A stretch of 64,000 bases of DNA from Siphonodentalium dalli (GCA_032622095.1 CP136069.1:12632450-12696449); one strand, 5' to 3'; counted from the stretch's first letter, positions 46,458 through 58,196 are shown. Made by a program: numbers and translations. The notes: a model not told the origin generated them from the sequence alone.

Positions 46458-46607
46458 TCAGAAATATGGCTTGTTGCCATTCATCGGAAAGCTCTCAGTG
46501 AGAGCTTTCCGATGAATGGCAACAAGCCATATTTCCGACTAAATGCTGAAAAATTACCCATAATTCTGCTGTGGTTAAGGAGTTGAGTATTTAGGGCATT
46601 ACTGTAT
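46458..46607. mobile_element. P2 MITE, left outer part missing
   Basis: Starts inside the left arm ('cagaaatatggcttgttgcc') and ends normally in GGGCATTACTGTA. Confidence 0.8.
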
Positions 46608-47317
46608 GTCTCTAGTATGTTTACTGGCATGATATCAACCAATTCCATGTGGTTTGAATTATGAGCCTTCTGGAAGTTTGAGACATTGCATTGATGACTA
46701 GGATGATTTTAGAAATTCTGAATTGTACCACAAAACAACGTAAATATATCCAAGGGAACACTGGCTACTGACCAATCAGGACAAGTCTTTTATGCAGGTT
46801 TAGGCAATATTCTTTGTAAAAAAAATTCATTGAGTTCTTTCTCAAGCTTTATAACCATTGTGATCTGTGTGCTGAAGTATGATTATATTGAGTTTATTTT
46901 ATGTGATAAGGTTACATGGCTTAAGGCAGGATATTTATTGGTCAGCAGTCTATGGTGACTTGTAGGTCACAATTTAAACTATTATGACCCATAAACATTG
47001 TATCATATCAGTTAATCTAAAAGCAATAAAATATTAAACAAAGAACAGTACACCCAGTTTGTCGTTGCACATAAAATGAGTGAAATTCAGTTTATAATCT
47101 TATACTCATGAACTTCAAGATCGACTTTTAACCAGCATCTTGAAACCATCTTCTGTTTATTTTGGATATTTTTTTTTAACTTGGAATATTTGTCCTGAAT
47201 TGCTGGATTTATACCCACAGGTGTTTGTAACATTGGTTAAAGATAAGGTAAGCGTTGGGGGTCAGTATCATTGGTTGAAAGTTTATACAGGGTAATCTTG
47301 GGATCCAAATAACTTGA
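46608..47317. other. Unassigned DNA
   Basis: No gene or clear repeat recognised. Confidence 0.35.
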
Positions 47318-47412
47318 AATATGACAACAAGCCATATTTCCGACTAAATCTTGAAAAATTACCCATAATTCTGCTGTAGTTAAGGAGTCGATTATTTAGG
47401 GAATTACTTATG
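47318..47412. mobile_element. P2 MITE, right half
   Basis: Right arm only, ending in a mutated GGGAATTACTTA. Confidence 0.65.
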
Positions 47413-47462
47413 TAAAATATACTATCAACACAAAATGTATCTATATTTTGAGCATGTATGCA

Positions 47463-47903
47463 TTTCATCGGCCCTAATTTACGGTCTGTAAAAACGGCCC
47501 TAAAAAAATTTAAAAGATTTTTTTTTTTTTTTTAGATTTTTTTTTTTTTTGGGTATGCTTAAGCATGCTATAGCGATTTAAAAACAAACTGGTTTATACC
47601 TTAGGGGCATAATAACTCAAAACTATCACCAAGTATTCATAGTAATAATTTTGATGCCCATGAAAAACGTAAGATTCCCTGGCACTAACCTACAAAATAA
47701 GTCTTAAAGAATTCAAGAAAAAATTATCAAAATTGTAAAAAAATTGTAAAAAATAATAACAAATGATGAAAAATTGTCAGGCCAATGCATTCTCTTATAT
47801 ATTGCGAGGCGACCTATGGTCGACTCACATATATAAGAGAATGCATTGGCACAGGGTATATGGGTTGATACAAAAATCGGACCTGGCACTAAAAGGGTTA
47901 ACC
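47463..47903. mobile_element. P1-related long subfamily element
   Basis: Left part matches 42290-42505. The right part has a spacer and one P1 hairpin (about 47780-47846) and ends CCTGGCACTAAAAGGG then TTAA. The left terminus is missing. Confidence 0.75.
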
Positions 47904-48022
47904 ATATCTATACCACAAGTCAACATTCTTATCTAGAATCATCATGTCTCCTAATATAAGCACAACGAGCTCCCATGGGGACTTCTATCAGAGAAATAGT
48001 TCACTTCTTGCACTTAGCATCA

Positions 48023-48199
48023 GTTTCATGGATAACTTTTGTCCTGGGTACCATTATGAACAAGATATGTGCTGGCCGGGTGTTTCTGTATTGAAAACGG
48101 AGTGACTCCTGGGTAATTAATTGGAGTGACCTGTGCACCCATCCATGCCAACTTCGGGAACACATTAGCATAAGTTTTCGGTTGAGCCGAGGCAAATGC
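48023..48199 (-). other. Possible terminal exon of an unidentified gene
   Basis: On the minus strand, a good acceptor (CTTTTTTTGTTTAG) ends at 48200 and is followed by about 55 open codons to a TGA near 48027. They include 'TYANVFPKLAWMGAQVTPIN' and 'GVTPFSIQKHPASTYLVHNG'. The composition is protein-like (low Leu/Phe/Ile bias compared with chance frames here), but I do not recognise the family and no partner exon was found. It lies just outside the left long inverted repeat. Confidence 0.3.
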
Positions 48200-48265
48200 C
48201 TAAACAAAAAAAGAATTTTGTGGGCTATTTTTTTGCTGAGGCAAATTTCAGAGCCTGCATGCCCT

Positions 48266-48822
48266 ATTAGTCGGTCTCAGAGCTGGTTCCCAAAGGGAAA
48301 TGGTGTTCACTTTATGTTTGAGGTCTAGTCTAGGGTACTTTTCGATGAGGAATCTCATGGTGCCAACCGATTTTTGAAAAAAAGGGCCCAAGTTTAATTT
48401 TTAGGGGCCTGAACCCCAATTATGGTGTTTTGACCAAGATGGGTTAATTGGGGCAATTAAATGCCAATTATTTATCAAATTTACAGGTGTTATTATTCCA
48501 GTGGGCATTTTGAACCTTTTTTTTGTCCTAGGATGGGGTTTTGTTTCATTTAGGGTCTCCTTGAACCCCTATATAGGGGCGACCATTACGATTTACACAA
48601 TATTGGCCATCTTCAAATGTATATGCCTATACTGATGTGTATACTGTTTTTTAACTTGATATTTCTGTTCATTCAGAGGCCTTTGGTGTCTGAAATCACT
48701 TTTGAAAGGGTTATTGGTCAAATAGGGTCTTAGGGATCGGGTGGGCGGAGCTTAAAAATAGGCATTTTTTGGCAAAAAATACATTGTTTTTCAACAAGTG
48801 TTTCTCATGGTTTTCTCAATAC
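48266..48822 (+). repeat. Left long terminal inverted repeat
   Basis: Inverted relative to 52682-53237. Differences are mostly single substitutions plus one stretch of small indels near 48610-48640. Confidence 0.92.
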
Positions 48823-48935
48823 TCTGCTCATGCTTCATATTGAAGCATATTGAAAGTAGGCACATCTGCTATATTTACAGATTTTAAATGAAATACAAAT
48901 ATAAAACAACCGACATGAAGCTTATTTTGTTTTTT

Positions 48936-51900
48936 TTATGGATATAAATGTTGATACCTTTGGTACATTGCTACTGTACCTTGACGGAAATAAAGCTGGC
49001 TGTCACATTTTCTGGCAATATGTAATAAGAGAATAAACACATCAGTATCATCAGACACCACACAAACTGCTGCATGTTTCTGAGAAGCAAACACAGCATG
49101 CAAGGCGGGTCTAGGGTCAGCTTCTCTGTGTGTAGATTTTAGATCCTGAATAATATCTGGCTTCGATTCAGAAGAATTACTTAACCCTTTACCCAACAAA
49201 CCGGCCAAAACCGGCCAAATAAAGCTTCAACAGCCTAAAATATCTTCGGTCTGTCTCAATAGAACCATACAAATATGGATATCATTGGAACCGGCTCCTT
49301 GACCACATTGTGATAGTTACAGTTATGCCCTGTGCCAATGCATTCTCTTATATATGCGAGTCGACCATAGGTCGCCTCGCATATATAAGAGAATGCATTG
49401 GCCTAAAAAAACACTTAACCATTTTTTTCTTACATTCTTTAACAATTTTATAATTTGTAATGTGTTAAGCCAATGCATTCTCTTATATATGCGAGGCGAC
49501 CTATGGTCGACTCGCATATATAAGAGAATGCATTGGCACAGGGCCGTTCTGTTGGGTAAAGGGTTAAGAAGTAGCACAGATTCCATTTACTGACAAAGAT
49601 ATCCTTGTTTATACCACTTTTCCCAGTCAATACATAGTCTGCGATAAGCGTTGTTAAATTAAATTAATTTTTCTGACCAGATAAGAATTCGTTCCAATCT
49701 GTGAGCGTTCTTCTGGCTCAAATTGGATAGTTCCCGTTCTCTCACACATTGTGGTCTCCCTTTGGAAACATGAACATGTCCATCATCAGAGTAGTCATCA
49801 AAAACTAAATGAATGGTGTTTCCTGTGAGCTTTTTAAAATAATCAACAACTCGATCTACCCAAGATTGGAATATGTGTCATCATCCAGATCAGATATTGG
49901 AATAATTCTAACAACACGCATGGCATCAACAATGCTGCACTCCACTCCCTTTGGTACATTTGTAGATGGTTTCTTTTCAGGCAAATTTTGCAAATAATTT
50001 CTAAAGAGAGATTTAGATGACGGACGACTACTGCCAGTGTCTTTACATATGGCCCATGGTTTGCTAGTTACTGGCCAGTTCATTATTTCACGTATATCTA
50101 AATGTTTATCATCAAAATCTGCCATAATTGTAGCGAAAGAATTCATTTCATCCTCAATTATAGATACAGTCTGTTTCATAGGCTGGAAAAGTAATGACTT
50201 CCTGTTTCTTGATGGGATCATCGTATGTCAGTACTGGTTTGGTTTGGATACCGTCCGTGCTAACTTGCGGTTGTAGTCTTTTGAAAAAGTCCTCCATAGC
50301 TGTGATACCTCGCGAGTTCGTTGTTTTTATATTAGTACACATTTCTGAAGGTGCCACAACCCCAGTAGCCATACTCACAAGAGGTTGCCCCTCCATCCAC
50401 AAATTTGGAACCCATTAATTAAGTCCAGAACATATATTTGTCACCATCTTTTCATCTAGTGCCATTCTAGAAGCTCCAAATTCAACATGTTTGGAACATG
50501 AAGTTGAATTTCTTTTGTCTAAAGATTGTTTTAATGCAGACAAAATGTGACTAATTCTTGTCCAACGTTCACTAGCACCCAGATTTTCAGTTTTTCCTGA
50601 AAGTCCACCAGTTTGTTTTGAAAATCTGTTGATAGTCATCTCAATAATTTGATCCATTGGAATTTTGGAATGCTTTTGGCCACTAAGTGAACCAGTGAAA
50701 CCTCCACCACTCAAGTAGCTATATGATTCATAGTCCCTATTTCGATGATCCTTCATGTCCCGATAGAAATAGCTGAGATTCCGTGCATAATTTTGTCTGT
50801 TCAAAGCGAAGCACCATGGTAGGAATTGAAGGATTGTTTCTAAGTAACCTTCCCAGTTACCTACACGCTGAAAGTGTATGGTATTAATAGAAGTGATGTC
50901 ATTTCAATGAAAGAATCAATCCAGAACAGAAATTCATATCACCTGGAAGTGTTGGGGGCCATTTGAAATCAGGATCAGAGATAACTTTACTTAGATTGTC
51001 TGCTGATTGTCTCTGAATTAGTTCCTCAAGCACAGATTCAACACATCCAACTGGTTCGGTTGAAGAATTATTTGCTGAATAATCATCACAGAAAGCAACC
51101 TTTGTTCGCACAAACGCTTCAAAAAGCAGCTTATAATATCAAATTCCATGTTTAACATTGGCTGCATTCAAACCGGCTTTAATCGATCCCTCTGGTCCAA
51201 CACCTGATTCACATAACAGTTCAACAATACTGCACCCTCTGAACCGACTGTATATACTTTTCATCATGCCCATAATAACATGGAATACTCCCATTCGAAC
51301 AATGATCCAATCAAATTTAGATGACCCAGACTCTTGGAATTTGAATAAGACTTTTAGTATCTTGTGATAAATGGCTTGGTCAGCTTCTAGGAATATGAAG
51401 GGGATCTGTAGTTCTTTCATACAGTACATAATTCTATTTAATATGGCTAGGATCACTCTCATGTCTGTCGGAGGTGATGTAATTGCTGGCAGGTAACCAA
51501 CATTGACACCTGGGGCTCCTTGTCTGTAGTCAACTGCTGGAAGGCACTCCATTCTGGAACTAACTGACCTTGTTCACCTTATTTCATCGGACATTTAACC
51601 CATGCTAAGTTCTGTAAATCCGATTTGTAATCTCCTTATCATCGACATCATCAGCCTTGTCAATTGGTAAGGGTGAAGCTTTTGTGGACACATAACTTGG
51701 AAGTGAAGATTCAGTACTCTTGAATGATCGATGCAGACCTCTTACAAAATCATAATCAGGTTCCAATGAGACATTTGTTTCATCATGACAGTAGTTTAAT
51801 ACCCATCTTATGTTGTATTACTATTAGAATAGAGTTAGTCATGTGTGTTTCTTTGCAGTTTTGGTTCTGGTTTTTCCAGTCAATGTTGTCACAAACGTGT

Positions 51901-52661
51901 GTTGTATTCAGGCGCCCATGTATATTAGAAGGTATCAATGAATGTTGACTTCGACTCCACTCAGCCCACTTGTCTTCAATGAAAATTGTTTCAGTATAGG
52001 ATATACCATAGCCAAGATGATGTAGAGTATTGACAACGTCACTAGATCCTGTCCTGGAGTGCATAGTTAGTGATAGAAGAACTTGATCCAGACCAGGTTG
52101 GGCATCAGGTAGCAAAGCCTGGATATCCTGACAGATCTGTGTTATCTTTGCACTTTTCCGAACAGAAACATGAGCTTGGCCATCGTCTGTTAGCTTAGCA
52201 TCAGGATTTACAATCCAACTTATGATATTGAATAGATCTTTGTTCACATGCTTTGGTTCCAAGAAGAACTTGCGGTGAAGGAGGCCAAGGGATTTTAACA
52301 CGGCTGTCTTTGATTGAGTGATGCACAAGTTTACTGTAATGCCTCAATGAGATTGTCTTTGAAATTCCTCCACCCAAAACACAAGTCTCTACACACTTTC
52401 CAGCGAATCCTGAGACATTTGAGTACACATATTCCAAGTAACTTTTGCACATGGAGTGTGAGAGATGGTGGAAGCATAACTGTCCTGGAAACTTAGCCTT
52501 CAGTTTATTTTTTAGATCTGTTGATCGAATCGTTTTCTCGTGCTTGATGTTACATAATTCATTGAACAAACCTGACAGTTGTGCCATTGTATAAATCTCC
52601 TGCTGTCCGATGATATGAATCCTGACCAGTTGTGAAAGTTCTTCAAAAGCCCCACACTCCT
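48936..52661 (-). pseudogene. Broken large gene of an uncharacterised multi-copy invertebrate family (QTVNR-like and DTDV motifs)
   Basis: Pieces in order (minus strand): 52661-52340, after acceptor TTATTCAG, starting 'ECGAFEELSQLVRIH'; 52328-51783 with 'NTTHVCDNIDWKNQ' and 'MTNSILIVIQ'; 51552-51139 with 'DYRQGAPGVNVGYLPAI', 'FLEADQAIYHKILKV' and 'VRMGVFHVIMG'; 51111-50899; 50804-50415 with 'IPMDQIIEMTINRFSKQTGG' and 'ERWTRIS'; 50402-50154 with 'SMATGVVAPSE'; 50221-49660 with 'NWPVTSKPWAICKDTGSSR', 'VVRIIPISDLDDDTYS' and 'HLVFDDYSDD'; 49650-49564 and, past a MITE, 49180-48936 with 'EADPRPALHAVF' and 'VVSDDTDVFILLLH'. Breaks: a stop at 49664-49666, frame changes between most pieces, and the MITE at 49185-49563. 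From memory, this order of motifs recurs in long uncharacterised proteins of corals, molluscs and lancelets. The DDTDV segment resembles acidic motifs of PIN/FEN-like nucleases (inference). Sure it was coding; function unknown. Confidence 0.8.
49181..49567. mobile_element. P1 MITE inserted in the broken gene
   Basis: TTAA at 49181-49184 and 49564-49567; ends CCCTTTACCCAACA / TGTTGGGTAAAGGG; two hairpins at about 49335-49401 and 49471-49537. Removing it with one TTAA joins the coding frame from 'SKWNLCYF' to 'LSNSSESKPDIIQD' without a shift. Confidence 0.95.
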
Positions 52662-52681
52662 GAATAAGCACATATGTAAAT

Positions 52682-53237
52682 AATTGAAAAAAAAACCATG
52701 AGAAACACTTGTTATAAAATAATGGATTTTTTGCCAAAAAATGCCTATTTTTAAGCTCCACCCACCCGATCCCTAAGACCTTATTTGACCAGTAACCCTT
52801 TCAAAAATGATTTCAGACACCATATGCCTCTGAATGAACAGAAATTTGAAGTTAAAAAACAGAATGCACATCAGTAGGCTATACATTCGAAGATGGTCAA
52901 AATTGTGTAAATCGTAATGGTCACCCCTATTTTGGGGTTCAAGGAAACCCTAAATGAAACAAAACCCCATCCTAGGACAAAAAAAAGGTTCAAAATGCCC
53001 ACTGGAATAATAACACCTGTAAATTTGATAAATAATTGGCATTTAATTGCCCCAATCAACCCATCTAGGTCAAAACACCATAATTGGGGTTCAGGCCCCT
53101 AAATATTAAACTTGGGCCCTTTTTTTCAAATATCGGTTGGCACCATGAGATTCCTCATCAAAAAGTACCCTAGACTAGATCTCAAACATAAAGTGAATAA
53201 CATTTCCCTTTGGGGACCAGCTCTGAGACCGACTAAT
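52682..53237 (-). repeat. Right long terminal inverted repeat
   Basis: Inverted copy of 48266-48822. Its inner end is 21 bp from the splice-acceptor-like site of the gene, so promoter and any 5' exon would have to lie in this arm or be lost. Confidence 0.92.
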
Positions 53238-53702
53238 ACAAGTTAGGATCAGACTTCTGGCCAGATATATCTCAAATTTCACAATAGGGTGTTGACTGCA
53301 TCAAAAACGCCATTTCCTTGGGCTGCCGTAAAAGCTATAATTGTATTTTACTTTCAATATCGGGTAGATGCCTAGCAACCGTTAACAGGGAGTGACCACG
53401 TGGCAATGTAACCAGATCGTAAAATAATCAGTGGTCCATGGGGAACATACATCTAAAGTTTCATAAATGTGACACCACTTGAACATAAACAACACCATAC
53501 ATCTAAACACTGGCCACAATATAAAAAATACCACTGGGAGCCCAGGGTCAGGGTGTCGATCGTTGTGGGGAGCCAGGGTTCAAAGGGTTAAGGAGTCGAT
53601 TATTTATGGCATTACGGTAGGGATTGCCCACAAACTTTTTGATGCTGTGTATCTGTGTTAGTAAACTGACAACAAACTGGTGAAAGTTGTGGCTTTTTTG
53701 GC
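53238..53702. other. Unassigned DNA with a P2 scrap
   Basis: 53588-53622 is the right terminus of a P2 element ('aaggagtcgattatttatgg' … 'cattacggta'). No gene recognised. Confidence 0.4.
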
Positions 53703-54036
53703 CAAGCTTCGATATAGCGTGTCTGACTTTTGCAGAATGAAGTCCCCAGAGGGTAAATTTAGTGATGGTACATGTACTCCACACAGCTAGCGTCACCAAA
53801 TACACCCTCTGGGAACCTAATTCTGCTTAGGCCTCAACTGCTATGGGAGACCTAGCTAGGATCAGTTTGAAGTTTCCCAGTTGAAGTTGGTAATGTTCAC
53901 CCATTAGTCACCTCGATTATGCAATTTATCTTCTGCAAATTAGGGGATATAGAAATTAAACAGAAGGGAAAAATAACTAAAACAATTATATACATCCCAT
54001 AAGATGAGGCCTAAGCAGAATGAGGTTCTGTGGCTT
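53703..54036. mobile_element. M element, partial
   Basis: Starts CAAGCTTCGATATAG, has one complete inverted pair ('agtccccagagggtaaattt' / 'caccctctgggaacc') and the middle, and ends near 'gttctgtggcttgag'. Confidence 0.7.
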
Positions 54037-54047
54037 GAGACTTCACA

Positions 54048-54496
54048 CAAGCCTTAGTTTAGAGTGCCTGTCATTTGCAGAATGAGGTCCCAGAGGGTGA
54101 ATTTAGTGACACTATCCCGCGTAGTGGGCTAGCATCACCAAATTCACCCTCTGGGGACCTCATTCTGCTTATAGGCCTCATCCTCGGGAAAGTTTCTTTA
54201 TTATCAAATTCTATAGAAACTTCTTCACAAAGATTCTATTTCTTTTTTAGTTTAGTTTGTCTATATGATGCCCAAATTGGCAGACAACACATTTCATAAT
54301 CGAGGTTCCCAATGGTGTACATCACAAAATTCACCATTTGGGAACTTAAATCTGAGTTTTGTTCTCCCATAGCAGATATGAGGCCATGTAGAATGAGGTC
54401 CCCAGAGGGTGAATTTGGTGATGCTAGCCTGCTATGCAGATAGCATCATTAAATTCACCCTCTGGGCACCTCATTGTGCACACTAAACTCAGGCTT
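54048..54496. mobile_element. M element, full-length type
   Basis: Ends CAAGCCTTAGTTTAGAGTGC and CACTAAACTCAGGCTTG; two inverted blocks at each end; middle with 'ttctatagaaacttcttcac'-like sequence and 'aatggtgtacatcacaaaat'. Confidence 0.8.
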
Positions 54497-54741
54497 GGAG
54501 GGGAATGACTGCTCATTAGTTCTGGTCAGTGCTAATGGACCAGTGCTCAGTGCACTCCTCCACAGTAGCTTGAGACTTCACACAATACAGAGCTTATATA
54601 GCAAATAACAGTTCTATTACTCACACCATCAACTCCAGGGAAACATATGGTTACTTATTGATTATTTTGTATCAGTGTATATTAAAATCCAAAGTATGTC
54701 ATAAGCTTTGCTTCAAGGTATAACACAATAAAGTTCCTACC

Positions 54742-55130
54742 AAAACAAATCTATCTGCTATTCAGATCTGTGCAGATAGAAACAGCTAATTTAGTACTGC
54801 ATTCAACAGGTGCTGCGGTTATATGTTAAAAGATTTTCTGAATGAACACAAAACAATTGACGAGGCATATGTGGCACTTTGGTCCTGTATAATTCATGTT
54901 TCCGACTATTGTACTTGGTTTTGGATTTAGCGGTTTTTAAATAGACTTAGGTGCTGACCACATGTTTCCCTGCTGATTTACTGCGATGAGAACGTGATTA
55001 CTGAATCTTAACGGATATTAAAATGTGATAGCTGGATCATTCATTGGTAATATGATGACGAGAATATTTAATTTTGTTTTTTCCATATGGCAGGATAAAA
55101 ACAGAAGGTGAGGTTTTTTTTTACTTCACA
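54742..55130. repeat. Segmental duplicate A, without insertions
   Basis: Matches 58450-60110 when three insertions there are removed. Shared landmarks: 'gaacacaaaacaatt', 'tgtggcactttggtcctgt', 'ttggttttggatt', 'ctgaccacatgtttccctgc', 'atggcaggata'. Origin unknown; no gene recognised in it. Confidence 0.8.
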
Positions 55131-55133
55131 TAC

Positions 55134-55453
55134 AGTAATGCCCTAAGTAATCGACTCCATAACCACAGCAGAATTATCTGTAACTTTTCAGGATTTAGTT
55201 GGAAATATGGCTTGTTGCCATTCATCGGAAAGCTCTCACCGAGAGCTTTCCGATGATTGGCAACAAGCCATATTTCCGACTAAATCCTGAAAAGTTTCCC
55301 ATAATTCTGATGTGGTTAAGGAGTCGATTATTTAGGACATTACTCGCCGAGAGCTTTCCGATGAATGGCAACAAGCCATATTTTCGACTAAATCCTGAAA
55401 AGGTACCCATAATTCTGCTGTGGTTATAGAATCGACTATTTAGGGCATTACTG
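55134..55453. mobile_element. P2 MITE with duplicated right arm
   Basis: A complete palindrome (55134-55345) followed directly by a second right half (55346-55453) beginning 'cgccgagagctttccgatga'. The two right arms differ at a few positions. Confidence 0.85.
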
Positions 55454-55647
55454 TGCCCAGTGCACATACCCATCACTTTTTGAAAAAATATTGCAGCAGT
55501 ATAAATATGATACATAATCTAAATTTTAGATGGTGCATGTAAAATGTTAATTTGGTGCTATGGTCCAGTGCATTTATGGTTTTACCTGAAACTATGTAAA
55601 TTACAACACAATGTTTCTTAACTGGAATAAGTATATCAACCCACCAT

Positions 55648-55887
55648 TAACCCTTCCATGACTAGTGCTTCCTGAAATTTAGCAAAAACGCTGTGCCAGT
55701 GCATTCATAGGGAGCTTTTCATATACAGGTATAAGAGAATACATTGGCCTAACAAAATTTACCTTCTAAGCCAGTGCATTCTCATATATATGCAAGGCTC
55801 CCTATGGGAGACTCGCATATATAAGAGAATGTACTGGCACAGGATCTTAAAAGCTGCACCAACGCAGCTCGCGTCATGAAAGGGTTA
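55648..55887. mobile_element. P1 MITE, third subfamily
   Basis: TTAACCCTTCCATGACTAGT at the left and GTCATGAAAGGGTTAA at the right. The two hairpins have 'gctccctatgggag' loops; the left hairpin is broken. Confidence 0.8.
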
Positions 55888-56189
55888 ACAGCATACCGAA
55901 AATAAAAAATCAAGAAAGGTGAAATTTGTGTATTTTATGAAATAAATTTGTCAAAATTAGGTAAATATAAATTTATTGATTTGTTTGACCTCAAATACAG
56001 CATTTTATCACACCAGTCATGTGTCACAGGCAAATTTGGCCAAGTCCATACAATGGAACAAACACATTTATATTTAATCGTTTCATGTGCAGCATTAAAG
56101 ATCCTGTGCCAGTACATTTTTAACTCAACTTAATTTGTAAGTTTGAGCTATTGCCATGGGTTGGCGTTTATTGTGTCTGTGTGTCCGTC

Positions 56190-57600
56190 AACAATTTCCT
56201 TTGGCGCGGGCTACAGGTCGTACCTTTGGTCTGATCTTTATGAAATTTGTCAGGAATGTTGACATTGACATGTAGATGGGAACGAGTCATTTTGGGGTCA
56301 TTCGGCCAAAAAACATGGCCGCTGGCAGTCATCTTGGATTTCAAAATTAAATCCATTGGCGCGGTCTACAGGTAGTACTGTTCTTCTGATCATCATGAAA
56401 TTTGTCATGGATGTTAATATTGACATGTAGATGGGAACGAGTCATTTTGGGGTCGTTCTGTCAAAAAACATGGCCGCCAGCAGCCATCTTGGATTTTACT
56501 CTTTGCATGACTAAATCCTTCGGTGTGGGCTACAGGTCGTAGCTTTGGTCTGATCTTCATGAAATTTGTCATGGATGTTAACAATGACATGTAGATGGGA
56601 ACGAGTCATTTTAGGGTCATTGGGCCAAAAAACATGGCCGCTGGTGGCCATCTTGGATTTCAAAATTGAATCCATTGGCGCGGTCTACAGGTCGTACTGT
56701 TTGTCTGATCATCATGAAATTTGTCATGGATGTTAATATTGACATGTAGATGGGAACGAGTGATTTTGGGGTCGTTCGGCCAAAAAACATGGCCACCAGC
56801 AGCCATCTTGGATTTTACTCTTTGCATGACTAAATCCTTTGGCGCGGGCAACAGGTCGTTGCTATGGTCGGAACTTCATGAAATTTGCCATGGATGTTAA
56901 GAATGACATGTAGATGGGAACGAGTCATTTTGGGGTCGTTCGGCCAAAAAACATCCATCTTGGATTTTAAAATTCAATTCATTGGTGCGGGCTACAGGTC
57001 GTACTGTTCGTCTGATCATCATGAAACTTGTCATGGATGTTGATATTGACATGTAGATGGGAACGAGTGATTTTGGGGTCAGCAGCCATCTTGGATTTTA
57101 CTCTTTACATGACTAAATCCTTTGGCGCGGGCTACAGGTCGTAGCTTTGGTAGGAACTTCATGAAATTTGTCATGGATGTTAACAATGACATGTAGATTG
57201 GAACGAGTCATTTTGGGGTCGTTCGGCCAAAAAACATCGCCACTAGCAGCCATCTTGGATTTTACTCTTTGCATGACTAAATCCTTTGGCACGGGCTACA
57301 AGTCGTATCTTTGCTCTGATCATAATGAGATTTGTCATGGATGTTAACAATGACATGTAGATGGGAAACGGGTCATGTTGAGGTCATTCGCCCAAAAAAC
57401 ATAATCGGCAGCAGTATTTTACTCTTTACATGATTAAATCCTTTGACATAGGGTACAAGTCGTATCTTTTGTCGGATCATCATGAAATTTGTCATGGATG
57501 TTAACAATGACATGTAGATCGGAACGAGTCCTTTTGGGGTCATTTGGCCAAAAAACATGGCCACCAGCAGCCATCTTGGATTTTACTCTTTGCATAATTA
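56190..57600. repeat. Dimeric tandem array, nine ~155-165-bp units
   Basis: Units start near 56200, 56357, 56518, 56674, 56838, 56981, 57122, 57287 and 57442 and share 'catgaaatttgtcatggatg', 'gacatgtagatgggaacgag' and 'cagcagccatcttggatt'. In the first seven units two types alternate: one with 'atccattggcgcgg', the other with 'actaaatccttcggcgcggg'. The real period there is the ~320-bp pair. Non-coding. Confidence 0.88.
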
Positions 57601-57699
57601 ACTAGGCCTTTCAACTTTCCTAATCACTCCATTGACTGTAACACATGAAAATATTCCCTTTCGAAGTTGAGCTACAGTGTCATTGACACTTTCATCTTA

Positions 57700-57903
57700 T
57701 GTATACCAGTACTAGTCTCCCATAGGGAGCATCGCACATATAAGAGAATATGCACTGGCTTACAAGGTCAAGGTAAATATTGTTAGGCCAATGTATTCTC
57801 TTATATTTGCGAGGCTCCCTATGGGAGACTCACATATATAAGAGAATGCAATGGCACAAGGTTTTTGCAAAATTTCAGGAAGCTCCAGTCATGGAAGGGT
57901 TAC
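57700..57903. mobile_element. P1 MITE, third subfamily, decayed
   Basis: Right hairpin 57785-57856 with loop 'gctccctatgggag'; right end CATGGAAGGGTTA; left side broken. Confidence 0.65.
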
Positions 57904-58196
57904 CAGTCTCTGATAGTCTGATGAATTTTGATTCGGTTATCCCCCTTTTTTAAACCTAAAATATGCAGTTTTTAGGTTTTGGTAAGAAACATAAATATTG
58001 TTGAACAGAATTCAATTTATCACATAATTTGGCCATAAAAGCAGTTTCATAATTATCGGTAATAGACACGTTTAATATCAGCGCGAGCGATGACGTCACG
58101 GCGTTCTTCAAATAACTTGCGATCGCTGTAGTTTATGATTGTTGTTTTCGATGAATATTTCGCGTTGCTTCGGGTTTATTTGATCATGTGATAAAA
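57904..58196. other. Unassigned DNA
   Basis: No gene recognised. Confidence 0.35.

Larger units (their letters stand above)
48266..53237 (-). mobile_element. 4.97-kb element with ~556-bp terminal inverted repeats and a large broken gene
   Basis: The two arms (48266-48822; 52682-53237) are inverted copies, about 94% identical by eye, both starting ATTAGTCGGTCTCAGAGC. Between them lies one large minus-strand gene, now broken, plus a later P1 MITE. Long arms, a central gene and sharp loss of similarity outside both arms all fit a DNA transposon. I could not find a target duplication ('gcatgccc' left, 'caagttag' right), so decay or a mode without duplication is possible. I cannot assign it to a named superfamily. 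Confidence 0.7.

Noticed and set aside
48200-48265. Target duplication of the long-inverted-repeat element
   Set aside because: Left and right flanks were compared next to the arm ends and no matching 2-10-bp direct repeat was found.
50037-50418. Plus-strand frames opposite the broken gene
   Set aside because: Antisense shadows of minus-strand coding pieces with recognisable motifs.
55222-55515. Recurrent frames with 'FSGFSRKYGLLPFIGKLS' (also 32.3, 46.3, 47.3 kb)
   Set aside because: Translation of the P2 palindrome arms.
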